From assembly GCA_016716665.1 (NCBI GenBank), contig JADJVH010000003.1:62001-126000 (forward strand): a DNA stretch of 64,000 nucleotides. Direction: 5' to 3'. Below are positions 9,574 through 17,779 of the stretch, one piece after another; position 1 is the stretch's first letter; each line of letters starts with the position of its first letter. Origin of the DNA: Candidatus Opimibacter iunctus. GTDB lineage: Bacteria > Bacteroidota > Bacteroidia > Chitinophagales > Saprospiraceae. A program made the position numbers and the translations under genes. Below the pieces are notes generated by a model. The model searched no databases. It saw only the letters and a list, made by a program, of their open reading frames with translations, and was not told the DNA's origin.

Positions 9574-10293
9574 CTACTGCAACTCCCGCAAGATCTTCAG
9601 GCTATGCACCTCCCGCAGCGATTCGACGTGCAACTGGTAGTATAGTATAAGTTGATCCACGAGCCTCTTCCTCACCTCATGAGGCACATTGGCCCGCTCA
9701 CCGACCCCACTCCCGATGATCTCACTGAGATGCCGGAGATCCTCCATCGTCATGAGGTAATCATGCAGTGGTTTGACTGCCACGATATGACCCTCGAGCA
9801 AGTCAAAGTACTTACCATCCGCCTCTATGAAAGGCATCTCCATCCCAAACCCAAGGAAATGTGACAGCGACACCAGAAACCTGATCAGGAAATCGCGGTC
9901 AAAACTCCCCGGTTCATCATAAGCGATAAATGCATTGCGCAGGAAAGTAAATAATTCAGGATGTGGCTCTGCCGTAGTGATACACTTCGAACACATCTCT
10001 GCCAGACAGGTAATAACAGCAGACTTACGCATGTCAAAGGGGATGCTCTGCCACGGATATTCGAGCCTGGCCTCCTTGATACGGTGGATCTTCCGGTGAT
10101 CCTGGTGATAGGCCACGAGGTCCACAAGGCTGAGAAGTTGGAGGGAGGAGGCAGGCGTGACCGCCCTGGCCTTGCGCACACTATTGATGATAAAGGTCTG
10201 GTGCCCTTTCTGCTCGGTATACATATCCACGATCAAGCTGGTCTCGCCATACTTGACTGTGCGTAATACGATTGCCCGGGTATGATAGATCAA
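9574..10293 (-). CDS. recO: DNA repair protein RecO
   Basis: About 239 residues from the proposed TTG start at 10293. The N-terminus IYHTRAIVLRTVKYGETSLI is the RecO OB-fold, followed by the all-helical C-terminal region (RFLVSLSHFLGFGMEM). RecO anneals single strands and loads RecA with RecR in RecF-pathway repair. The frame is open up to 10437, but the added residues would be a KPL-rich string encoded by the 9-bp low-complexity repeat at 10311-10420, so a start there is unlikely. TTG at 10293 gives the usual family length. No ribosome-binding site is visible, which is normal in this phylum. The segment next to 10311 probably also holds its promoter, but none was recognised. Confidence 0.88.
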   Translation of the reverse strand: MIYHTRAIVLRTVKYGETSLIVDMYTEQKGHQTFIINSVRKARAVTPASSLQLLSLVDLVAYHQDHRKIHRIKEARLEYPWQSIPFDMRKSAVITCLAEMCSKCITTAEPHPELFTFLRNAFIAYDEPGSFDRDFLIRFLVSLSHFLGFGMEMPFIEADGKYFDLLEGHIVAVKPLHDYLMTMEDLRHLSEIIGSGVGERANVPHEVRKRLVDQLILYYQLHVESLREVHSLKILRELQ

Positions 10294-10310
10294 GGGGCGA
10301 AAGATCGGGA

Positions 10311-10420
10311 AAATAAGGCGAAGGCGAAAAGGCAGAAGAGGCTTAAGGGGCGGAAGAGGCCAAAGAGGCTTAAGAGGCTTAAGAGGCTTAATAGGCATAA
10401 GGGGCATAAGGGAAGAAAAG
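10311..10420. repeat. Low-complexity purine-rich repeat upstream of recO
   Basis: Imperfect tandem units of AGAGGCTTA (9 bp) plus variants such as AGGCGAAA and GGCATAAGG. The best copies are the three successive ones around 10364-10390. On the minus strand it extends the recO frame into repeated K-P-L residues, which is an artefact of the repeat. It lies between the divergent genes recO and osmC. Confidence 0.75.
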
Positions 10421-10478
10421 GCGGAACGGCCATTCAATTCAATGTTAAAAATTCACAACTTTTCTGCCGTTATCAGGT

Positions 10479-10486
10479 TATATTTG
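10479..10486 (+). promoter_or_regulatory. Bacteroidota-type -7 element upstream of osmC
   Basis: TATATTTG matches the TAnnTTTG -7 consensus of Bacteroidota sigma-A promoters and sits about 40 nt before the osmC start codon. The -33 region is only T-rich (around 10460), not a clear TTG. This is inferred from consensus alone. Confidence 0.5.
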
Positions 10487-10524
10487 GCCAAATTGACCAA
10501 TCAAAACATTAAAAAACAATAAAA

Positions 10525-10947
10525 ATGAAAAGATCAGCAACAGCCAACTGGACAGGCTCAGGTAAAGAAGGAAGCGGAACGATGACCACTCAATCCGGCC
10601 TCCTCAACACAGATCAATACAGCTACAAGACCCGCTTTGAAGACGGTATCGGTACCAACCCCGAAGAACTCATCGCCGCAGCACATGCAGGCTGCTATTC
10701 GATGAAACTCAGCTTTGTCCTCGGAGCCGCAGGTTTTACACCTACTTCTATTGATACCAAATGCTATATCACGCTCGAAAGCGGAGCTATTACCGAAAGT
10801 CACCTCGTCGTCACAGCCTCCGTACCTGACATCGATGATGCCAAGTTCCAGGAGTGCGCTGCTGATGCCAAGGCCAACTGCCCGATCAGCAAGTCACTCA
10901 ATACAAACATCAATATCGTATTGGAAGCAACCCTTTTGCCTGCATAG
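10525..10947 (+). CDS. osmC: OsmC-type peroxiredoxin
   Basis: A 140-residue cytoplasmic protein of the OsmC/Ohr family, OsmC subtype. It has the N-terminal ANWTGSGKEGSGTMTTQSG, then NPEELIAAAHAGCYSMKLS with the peroxidatic Cys, and the second redox Cys in ANCPISKSL near the C-terminus. Known members reduce organic hydroperoxides, using lipoylated protein or other dithiol reductants. It is a single gene divergent from recO with a likely promoter 40 nt upstream. Length is normal for the family. Confidence 0.93.
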   Translation: MKRSATANWTGSGKEGSGTMTTQSGLLNTDQYSYKTRFEDGIGTNPEELIAAAHAGCYSMKLSFVLGAAGFTPTSIDTKCYITLESGAITESHLVVTASVPDIDDAKFQECAADAKANCPISKSLNTNINIVLEATLLPA

Positions 10948-11054
10948 TGTGCGATAATTCACTTCTCTTGTAGCTGGTAGCTGGAAGCTGATAGCCATCT
11001 TTTGGCAGTTTAAGCTAAGGTCAAAACCTAATTAATTTATTCAACCACTATCTA

Positions 11055-11441
11055 TTGGAAGACCTACACAGCACAGAAGCATACATCCCTGGAGTATGCA
11101 ACATCGGCCCTGCAGAAATCAACAAACGACTACGCATAGGCTATATCGGCCTCGCACTGATGATCATCTTTATCATCAGTGCCGAGGTCTATGATATCCC
11201 ACAGATCTGGAAGCTCGCTCTTTTTGCCCCGGCCGTATATGCGCTGTCCGGATTCATTCAGGCCAGAAATCACTTTTGCTTCCTTTTTGGCTTCTTAGGC
11301 CTGTTTAGTTTTACAGGCAAGAAGACAAGAGTAAGGGATACGCATCAACTACAAAAAGACCGCAGCAGGGCCTTATACCTCATCAGCCAGATCGTCTTTG
11401 GCAGTGCGCTCATCACCCTGATGTATTATTTTATTTCTTAA
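11055..11441 (+). CDS. Small membrane protein of unknown function
   Basis: A 128-residue protein not assigned to a named family. Its N-terminus is soluble and holds CNIGPAEINKRLRIGY. Hydrophobic segments follow: about 30-43, 52-70, 78-92 and 108-127, suggesting four short membrane spans, with a basic loop (TGKKTRVRD) between the third and fourth. The best start is TTG at 11055; no upstream ATG is in frame. Its TAA (11439-11441) overlaps the stop codon of the convergent MBOAT gene by three bases. Confidence 0.6.
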   Translation: MEDLHSTEAYIPGVCNIGPAEINKRLRIGYIGLALMIIFIISAEVYDIPQIWKLALFAPAVYALSGFIQARNHFCFLFGFLGLFSFTGKKTRVRDTHQLQKDRSRALYLISQIVFGSALITLMYYFIS

Positions 11442-12895
11442 AACTGGAAGTAGATAAACGAACTGCTGCTCTCCTGGCTCAGTGCAAGCGCCATCAACAT
11501 CAGCGCCCACACGATAGCGAGAAACCACCATGGAATTTTTAGCGCCAGTTGCAGAACAGAAGATTTTCTCATCAACCAATGCGCAATCACCATCAGGGAT
11601 ATAATCACACTGACCTTGATGATCGCCAGGGTGGTCAATGCAGGCTCTACATCACCTGACATTCCAAACATAGAACTAAGAAGCGTCCAGGCTTGTGAAA
11701 AGGTTGTCGCCCTGAAGAAAACCCATGTTACATTAATCAAAAAGAAAGTGAATAATGCATAGATAAAGGCAAGTGATGAATTACTTGCGGTAATCCCCGC
11801 TACTGCTATATCCTGATCCACTGGAGCATTTTTCCTCGAAAACTTATCCTTAATAAACTTTTCGACCCACAAGTAGAAGCCATGTAATCCACCCCATACG
11901 ACAAAGGTCCAGTTGGCCCCATGCCACAATCCGCCAAGCAACATCGTCACCATCAGGTTGATGTAGGTCTTGAGTTGCCCCTGGCGATTTCCTCCAAGAG
12001 GAATGTACAGGTAATCTCTCAGCCATGCAGACAATGTGATATGCCACCTCCTCCAGAAATCAGAAAAGCCAACGGCCGCATACGGATACTTGAAATTTTC
12101 AGGCAATACAAACCCAAGACACAATGCCACCCCAATCGCACATGTAGAATACCCTGCGAAATCAAAAAAGATCTGTCCCGAAAATGCAAGCACACCCATC
12201 CACGCATCCAATGCAAGGTAAGCGCCACTATTGCCGAATATATCATTTGCAGTAGGCGCTAACTGTCCATCTGCAAGCACGACTTTCATGAATAGGCCAA
12301 GGGTCAGCAAGAGCAGCCCTTCTGTCATTTGCTTCATGGTTGCATTGCGTGGTGATTCAAATTGCGGAACCAACTGTGGAGGCCTGACGATAGGACCAGC
12401 CACGAGATGCGGAAAGAAAGTCACAAAGAGCGAAAAATCAAGCATCGACTTGACCGGCTCACTTTTCTTGTAGTACATATCGATCGTATAGCACAGCGTA
12501 GTGAATGTATAGAATGAAATACCAGCAGGCAGGATGATGTTAGGTTTAGCCGGACTGAAGTCAATGCCTATGAGATTGACCAGCATGACAAAATTTTCAA
12601 GCAGGAAAGTGCCGTACTTAAAAAAGCAAAGCATACCCAGATTACCGATCAGGCTAAGCACCAGGAGCAGCCTTTTCTTTGTGACATTGGTCTGCGTATA
12701 CAAGGCCCGGCCCACAAAGAAATCCACTACGGTCGATAACCATAGCAACAGGATAAACGGTGGATTCCATGCCGCATAGAAGACATAGCTCCCGAGCAGG
12801 AGAATAATCTTTCTCGCCTTCCATGCAATGGGAAGATTGTACAGGCAAAGCATGACGATGAAGAAGGCGATGAAGGTGTATGAATTGAAGACCAT
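11438..12895 (-). CDS. MBOAT family O-acyltransferase (AlgI/DltB-like)
   Basis: A 485-residue multi-pass inner-membrane protein. It opens with MVFNSYTFIAFFIVML and carries the family motifs SDFWRRWHITLSAWLRDYLYIPLGGN and LLGGLWHGANWTFVVWGG, where the second His is the catalytic residue. AlgI-type members move acyl groups from a cytoplasmic donor across the membrane to acylate an exported glycan. The gene upstream on the same strand (start 14001) codes for an SGNH-like membrane-anchored protein, the usual partner that finishes the transfer. The 62-bp gap between them holds AGGAGATTAGGAGGTTAG-like purine repeats. The glycan acceptor is unknown. Confidence 0.9.
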   Translation of the reverse strand: MVFNSYTFIAFFIVMLCLYNLPIAWKARKIILLLGSYVFYAAWNPPFILLLWLSTVVDFFVGRALYTQTNVTKKRLLLVLSLIGNLGMLCFFKYGTFLLENFVMLVNLIGIDFSPAKPNIILPAGISFYTFTTLCYTIDMYYKKSEPVKSMLDFSLFVTFFPHLVAGPIVRPPQLVPQFESPRNATMKQMTEGLLLLTLGLFMKVVLADGQLAPTANDIFGNSGAYLALDAWMGVLAFSGQIFFDFAGYSTCAIGVALCLGFVLPENFKYPYAAVGFSDFWRRWHITLSAWLRDYLYIPLGGNRQGQLKTYINLMVTMLLGGLWHGANWTFVVWGGLHGFYLWVEKFIKDKFSRKNAPVDQDIAVAGITASNSSLAFIYALFTFFLINVTWVFFRATTFSQAWTLLSSMFGMSGDVEPALTTLAIIKVSVIISLMVIAHWLMRKSSVLQLALKIPWWFLAIVWALMLMALALSQESSSSFIYFQF

Positions 12896-12957
12896 ATGGC
12901 AAAGGGTGGATTAGGAGATGAAAGGCTTAGGAGATTAGGAGGTTAGCGATTGATTGG

Positions 12958-14001
12958 CTAAATGCTTTTCATTTTGGGGAATTTCCAACCTTGTTTCTCC
13001 TGAAGTATCCGGATGAAATGCTTTGTGAAATCTATCGCATCTGTGGGAGACAAATGTGAAAATTCAGGACATTGATAAGCACTGATCTCAGGAAAGTCCT
13101 CGTAGTGAAGGCCGGGGCAACCGGTGACGGCGAGGATCTTTTCCCAGTATTGATCTCTTGGAAATCCCATGGCTTCCTTTTCTTTGAAAGGTCCGCTGGA
13201 TGGCGTCCGCACAAACAATATCTGCCCTCCCCTGCTTTGGATTTTATCCGTAGCCACCTTGACCGTTTGCAATATTGAATCTAAAGGAGCACCACTGATC
13301 GGTGGCTTCTTATTCATGCTGGCAAACAATGCCCAGATAGATCGCTGCTTATTGATCTGCGCTGTATCTGCGAGGAAGATCGGACCCATATACTCCTGGC
13401 GGTCGAATTTGACACGGTCAAAATCTCGTGGGAAAATAGGCGCCATAAAAACTCCCGGCCTGCTAGGTATCTCCCAATGCTCCATGAGTGCATTGAGGGA
13501 TATGTCCTCCCTGTCCAGGAATACAAAGGTGGATTCCAATCCCCGGTTCAACACAAAGCTTGCGCACTGTGCCGGAGTGATGTCCTTGTAATATTTGAGT
13601 GCCTTATCCGGACGGGCACGATTGCCCGGATTGGTAGAAAAGAACAGCCCTTCTGTCACATCAATGACCAACCTACCTTTAAAATCAGGATCATCTGCCA
13701 GATCGTACAAGACAGGTAGAGGCGTACTTCCTACACAAGCCAGCTGTACCGGATTATCTCCTGTGATGGACTCCCAAGTGTCGATGTCCAGGTCAAACTT
13801 TATCCGCGAGGATCCGATAAAGACTGTTGACTGGTCAGCAGGTTGGTAGACCCGGGCCCGGTGATACGCCCATAGCGGCCCGTCATCATCGTAGGAGATA
13901 TTGACTCCTTCCTTTCGCTGGTAAAACTCCCAGGCAAGGATGCCAAGGACAAATAGCAATGCCGCGGCAATAGCGGGCCGCTTGAGTGGTGTGGAAGACA
14001 T
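12958..14001 (-). CDS. Membrane-anchored SGNH-like protein, MBOAT partner
   Basis: A 347-residue protein with one N-terminal membrane anchor (residues about 9-26) and a periplasmic domain. The motif VFIGSSRIKFD resembles the SGNH block I with its nucleophile Ser. Near the C-terminus, CPEFSHLSPTDAIDF resembles the catalytic block V (usually D-x-x-H-L-S), here with Glu in the Asp position. By position directly upstream of the MBOAT gene, it is likely the periplasmic acyltransferase or esterase acting with it, like AlgJ/AlgX or DltD, though sequence similarity to those is weak. The nucleophile and His are visible and the rest is inference. Confidence 0.65.
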   Translation of the reverse strand: MSSTPLKRPAIAAALLFVLGILAWEFYQRKEGVNISYDDDGPLWAYHRARVYQPADQSTVFIGSSRIKFDLDIDTWESITGDNPVQLACVGSTPLPVLYDLADDPDFKGRLVIDVTEGLFFSTNPGNRARPDKALKYYKDITPAQCASFVLNRGLESTFVFLDREDISLNALMEHWEIPSRPGVFMAPIFPRDFDRVKFDRQEYMGPIFLADTAQINKQRSIWALFASMNKKPPISGAPLDSILQTVKVATDKIQSRGGQILFVRTPSSGPFKEKEAMGFPRDQYWEKILAVTGCPGLHYEDFPEISAYQCPEFSHLSPTDAIDFTKHFIRILQEKQGWKFPKMKSI

Positions 14002-14092
14002 TGGTTTTCGTTTTGTGTGATTATACTAATCCAGATAAAGATCAGAAAACTTTCTTGTTTGAAAGTTCTTTAAAAGAAAGCAAACTGCCAGA

Positions 14093-15370
14093 TCAAGTAA
14101 AAAACCCTTCCTGTAAAATAAAAATTGCAGCACCGGCGAGAAAGCCAATGGCGGCTAACCAGGCAACTTTTTTCATATACCAGAAAAAATTTATTTTCTC
14201 AATGCCCATTGCCGCTACACCAGCTGCAGAGCCAATGATAAGCATACTGCCACCTGTACCTGCACTGTATGCGAGGAATTGCCAGAAGTAATGATCGACC
14301 GGATACTGTGTCAGGTCATACATCCCCATCGCTGCCGCGACCAACGGTACATTGTCAATGACTGCTGACAGGAACCCTATGATGATCACCACCTGGTTCA
14401 CATTACTGACATGCTGGTTGAGCCATTGGGCCATGGAGGCCAGTATCCCGGCTTGCTGCAGTGCCCCGATCGCCAGCAGTATGCCAAGAAAAAACAGGAT
14501 GCTTGGCATATCTATCTTCCGCAAGGCATACAATACTGAAAACCTGTCTTTGTCCCTCTCATCCTTTTTGTAATGAATTAGTTCCGTGAGGACCCACATC
14601 ATCCCCAGTGCACCCAGTATCCCCATATAAGGAGGAAGATGGGTGATGGATTTAAAGACAGGTACAAAAACCAGCGACAGCACACCAACAGTAAATACAA
14701 CCTTGCGCTCCCATACCGGAGTCTGCAGTTTCTCTCCTTCCTTAGGTAGCATCTCCTGCACGTTACCTTTCAGCCGCATACTGATCAAGCCAAGGGGAAT
14801 GATCATACAAACCAGGCTGGGCAAAATCAAATGGGTCATGGTGGGTATCGTTGTAATCTGGCCGCCTATCCACAACATAGTGGTCGTCACATCTCCAATA
14901 GGTGTCCATGCACCACCGGCGTTGGCAGCGATCACAACCACTGATGCAAACAGCAGGCGCATTTCACCCTTTGGCATCAGTTTCCTGATCAGGGATACCA
15001 TCACTATAGTAGTCGTGAGATTGTCAAGGATAGCTGAAAGGAAAAAAGTCACAAACGCCAGCAGCCATAACAACTTACTAAGGCTTTTCGTCGCTATCCT
15101 TGAGGTGATGATCTCAAATCCATCATGGGCATCAATCAGTTCCACGATAGTCATCGCCCCCATCAGAAAGAAAAGGATTCCTGAGATTTCACCGACATGC
15201 TCAGTCAATTGATCCGGGACATGGTGTGCCTCAGCCTGGGAGAATACATAAAAGGTCCAGCACAATACACCGGTCAACAGTGCACTTGCAGCTTTATTGA
15301 TCCGGATCGTATGCTCTGTAGCAATGGCTGCATAGCCGATCACAAAAATGAGTAGGATGAAAGTTATCAT
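14093..15370 (-). CDS. nhaD: Na+/H+ antiporter, NhaD type
   Basis: About 425 residues with some 12 membrane segments. The N-terminus MITFILLIFVIGYAAIATEH leads into IRINKAASAL, then ALDNLTTT-type and VIDNVPLVAAAM motifs. The NhaD family of the ion-transporter superfamily exchanges Na+ (or Li+) for H+. The frame is open to an ATG at 15451, but that upstream stretch overlaps a strong hairpin terminator (15418-15458) for the preceding gene, so the start at 15370 is preferred. It may have its own promoter, none clear. The 91-bp gap to the downstream SGNH-like gene makes cotranscription uncertain. Confidence 0.9.
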   Translation of the reverse strand: MITFILLIFVIGYAAIATEHTIRINKAASALLTGVLCWTFYVFSQAEAHHVPDQLTEHVGEISGILFFLMGAMTIVELIDAHDGFEIITSRIATKSLSKLLWLLAFVTFFLSAILDNLTTTIVMVSLIRKLMPKGEMRLLFASVVVIAANAGGAWTPIGDVTTTMLWIGGQITTIPTMTHLILPSLVCMIIPLGLISMRLKGNVQEMLPKEGEKLQTPVWERKVVFTVGVLSLVFVPVFKSITHLPPYMGILGALGMMWVLTELIHYKKDERDKDRFSVLYALRKIDMPSILFFLGILLAIGALQQAGILASMAQWLNQHVSNVNQVVIIIGFLSAVIDNVPLVAAAMGMYDLTQYPVDHYFWQFLAYSAGTGGSMLIIGSAAGVAAMGIEKINFFWYMKKVAWLAAIGFLAGAAIFILQEGFFT

Positions 15371-15417
15371 AATGTCGTGATCAAAAATAACGCTTGTATC
15401 CACCTGGCCAAAAGAAA

Positions 15418-15458
15418 AAGCCATATGCCTTGTTGCGGAGCAAGAAAGCATATGGCTT
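15418..15458 (-). terminator. Intrinsic terminator after the desaturase gene
   Basis: An 11-bp outer stem (AAGCCATATGC with GCATATGGCTT) and an inner CTTG/CAAG stem. On the minus strand it is followed by TTTCTTTTGG. It is 31 nt after the desaturase stop codon and ends before the preferred nhaD start at 15370. Confidence 0.75.
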
Positions 15459-15488
15459 CATAGAAGAAAGTCTTCCTGTAAAATGCCG

Positions 15489-16541
15489 TTAAGCGGCTGA
15501 TTTGATGATCGGCATCACTCTCGCCCGGAGCAATGCTTCTGCTTCTGCCTGGCTGCTGAAGGTATTGTCAATATTAACAAGGTTGGCCGCCAGCTTGTCA
15601 AAGCGCTTGTTCATCAACCAGAAAAAGATATGCAGGTAATGTATCCCGTCAAAAATGAAGGTCTTGTCCTTCTTGTATTGCTCGATATTCTTCAAAAATA
15701 CCCCGGGGATTTCGGTGTAATGCAACCCCGGATTGTAGTGATGTATGGCATGATATCCGTCATTCCAGCAATTCTGGTTGTATACATTGTTGATACAATT
15801 GAATGTACTGCTGAAATGCCCGGCAGGATCATTCTTGTCGACAAAGCAGTGCTGCGTCCAGTTGCCCATCATCATAATGAACCGTGCATAAAACATCGGG
15901 ATGATAAAGATCATCAGGGTAGCCTTGAAATTGACAAAGCTCATCAGCACACAAAACACGATAAAGGAAAATTCTCCGAAGGTAAACCGTGTATACACCT
16001 TTGTCTTCTTACGATTGAACAAATACATAAACGTATCTACGATCCCTATCAGGATAAAACGGAAGAGGTACTTCATGAAATCTATCGGGCTATCGCGGCG
16101 ATACTTGAGTGTGCTGCTGGCATCATCTTCCTGGTTGTTTTCAACATGGTGCATGATGATATGATGTGCGAAATACGTTTCTGGTGTATTCCCGAAAAAC
16201 GGTGCTACAATCCAGGTCGTGTACTTATGCAGCCACATATATCCCTTCTTGAACATCGGGCGATGGCACATGCAATGAAACATCAGTCCGAAGCGGCCCT
16301 TGAAATAGGATTGCGCCACATAAGCGTAAGGGATGAAGGCAAGCCACCAATAGATACCCTGCAAGAGTGGGGTATATAAGAGAATCGCCCAGGTAATTAC
16401 AATCAGATGAATCTTTGTCAGTAGATGGACAAAAGGGAGATCCCTTTCATCATTGATATACTTGAGCCAGAATCTTTCGTATCCGGTGAGGCTTTCTTTG
16501 GGTTGGTATTGGGGATCGGTGATGGTGCCTAATAACTTCAT
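15489..16541 (-). CDS. Membrane fatty-acid desaturase family protein
   Basis: A 350-residue membrane protein with three histidine clusters expected of a di-iron desaturase: HCMCHRP (about residues 89-95), HHIIMHHVENNQ (about 125-136) and GYHAIHHYNPGLHY near residue 275. Hydrophobic spans lie between them. The family introduces double bonds or hydroxyls into acyl chains using O2 and an electron donor. The substrate cannot be read from sequence. A terminator follows its stop codon, so it is probably a single-gene unit. Confidence 0.85.
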   Translation of the reverse strand: MKLLGTITDPQYQPKESLTGYERFWLKYINDERDLPFVHLLTKIHLIVITWAILLYTPLLQGIYWWLAFIPYAYVAQSYFKGRFGLMFHCMCHRPMFKKGYMWLHKYTTWIVAPFFGNTPETYFAHHIIMHHVENNQEDDASSTLKYRRDSPIDFMKYLFRFILIGIVDTFMYLFNRKKTKVYTRFTFGEFSFIVFCVLMSFVNFKATLMIFIIPMFYARFIMMMGNWTQHCFVDKNDPAGHFSSTFNCINNVYNQNCWNDGYHAIHHYNPGLHYTEIPGVFLKNIEQYKKDKTFIFDGIHYLHIFFWLMNKRFDKLAANLVNIDNTFSSQAEAEALLRARVMPIIKSAA

Positions 16542-16811
16542 ACTGTGCTTTAACCTTTTATATGGTAATAAATTGCGCTATATAACCAACAAAGGTCAGA
16601 TTGAACGCCGGCTATTTTCCCTGCCGCGGCACAATTTAACGCTTTTTTCAAATTACCCCTGTATCAGCGGCCCTTTATGAACATTGTACCCAGTATAAAT
16701 AAGCGCAAATGCACGTCACTATTTACTCAGTATGAGTATGACATTAAAGAATAGTCCTGAGGTTCATTAAATGAAGAATCCTGACTTTACCTGATTAAAT
16801 TGAAGAGCCTA
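16542..16811. other. Intergenic region between the desaturase and the flippase-like gene
   Basis: A 270-bp A/T-rich gap that separates two minus-strand genes. No convincing ORF, hairpin terminator or TAnnTTTG-type promoter was recognised on either strand, though the desaturase promoter should be here. Confidence 0.5.
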
Positions 16812-17213
16812 TTATTCATTTGAGGCATTTCCTGTCTCAAATATTCTATCCTTATGGAAACTGTAGATGATTCCAAAAAAGGAAACACTGGTTGAGATGA
16901 GATAAAATAAAAAACCGATAGCAACTGCTTTCTCAGCATGAATATCTAAAAATTGCGACCCGTATAAAAAAGTAAGTTCACGGGCACCTGCTCCTCCGAT
17001 CGTAATCGGCACCATGGCCACTAGTGAAGAGATCAGAAACAGGATCAGGTAATCAGCCCAATGCAATCCCTGCCCAAGGGCGATCACAAGGCCAAGTGTA
17101 GCAATAGCCTGCGATCCTTGTACTCCAAGCGACTGTAATGAAGTCTTCATCCAAATGGCGGACAATGTTCCTCCTGCCCATTTGAATATAAGCCATCCTA
17201 CCAGCAGGCTGAG
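16812..17213 (-). CDS. Flippase-like LPG synthase TM-type membrane protein, C-terminal fragment
   Basis: This continues the fragment starting at 17710 after a frameshift in the A9 run at 17214-17222. It contains membrane segments and the family-type region VAMVPITIGGAGARELTFLYG, and ends FHKDRIFETGNASNE. In-frame homology begins right after the homopolymer (LSLLVGWLIFKWAGG). In isolation the first start would be TTG at 17165. Together the two fragments give about 300 residues, the expected length of this family (PF03706). Confidence 0.75.
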   Translation of the reverse strand, partial: LSLLVGWLIFKWAGGTLSAIWMKTSLQSLGVQGSQAIATLGLVIALGQGLHWADYLILFLISSLVAMVPITIGGAGARELTFLYGSQFLDIHAEKAVAIGFLFYLISTSVSFFGIIYSFHKDRIFETGNASNE

Positions 17214-17710
17214 AAAAAAAAAGCAGGAACGATAAAATACCAGTATTGTTGGATCTGTGGAATCCAGAAGAGCAGGATAACACTCAGTTGTCCAAGGGCA
17301 ATCAGTCCGGATATTCTGTCTATCAAGGTAATGGTGACAATGCGCTTGAGCGGCTTGCTAAACCGCTCCATGAGGACTTTGATCTTGTATCCATCTCCAC
17401 TGATGCCTCCTGGCAATAGTAGATTGTAATACATACATAGCCAATACAGCTTTAGATTCTGTCGGGAAGTCATTTCTACACCTTCTGTATGCAATAACAG
17501 ATTAAACCTGTAAGCAGATATGATCTTGGACAAAATAAACCAGCCCATGGCCCATACGACCCATAGCAGGTTGGCCTCTCGCACGACCTCAAGCAAGAGA
17601 CGCTCGTCGATCTTGCGAAGGATCAGGGCTATGATCGCAAGCGATATGCCTAGTTTGAGAAGTGACTTGACCGGACCCGGAATATTAATCCTGGGTATAT
17701 TGATTTTCAT
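17198..17710 (-). CDS. Flippase-like LPG synthase TM-type membrane protein, N-terminal fragment
   Basis: The first 170 residues of a family PF03706-type protein, with membrane segments around residues 18-32 and 46-62, then a conserved YWLCMYYNLLLPGGISGDGYKI. Proteins of this family (MprF N-terminal-like) are thought to move lipid-linked groups across the membrane. The last residues FFFSACW and the stop come after the T9 (minus strand) homopolymer at 17214-17222. Ten Ts or seven would restore the frame into LSLLVGW. The gene lies 69 nt downstream of the ArnT-like gene on the same strand and probably forms an operon with it. Confidence 0.78.
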   Translation of the reverse strand: MKINIPRINIPGPVKSLLKLGISLAIIALILRKIDERLLLEVVREANLLWVVWAMGWFILSKIISAYRFNLLLHTEGVEMTSRQNLKLYWLCMYYNLLLPGGISGDGYKIKVLMERFSKPLKRIVTITLIDRISGLIALGQLSVILLFWIPQIQQYWYFIVPAFFFSACW

Positions 17711-17779
17711 GTAGTGTTATTGGCGGGCGAAAATTAAGTAACGGAAAAGGATTGCCTGCATATTAATTTCCGGATGAAG

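Noticed and set aside
14002..14092. Weak inverted repeat GTTTG/CAAAC as nhaD terminator
   Set aside because: Stem is short and A/T-only inside; not distinguishable from chance.
15371..15451. N-terminal extension of NhaD
   Set aside because: Overlaps a strong terminator hairpin and lacks family similarity; the ATG at 15370 fits better.
15630..16379. Open frame opposite the desaturase gene
   Set aside because: Antisense shadow of a gene with intact histidine boxes; composition is not protein-like.
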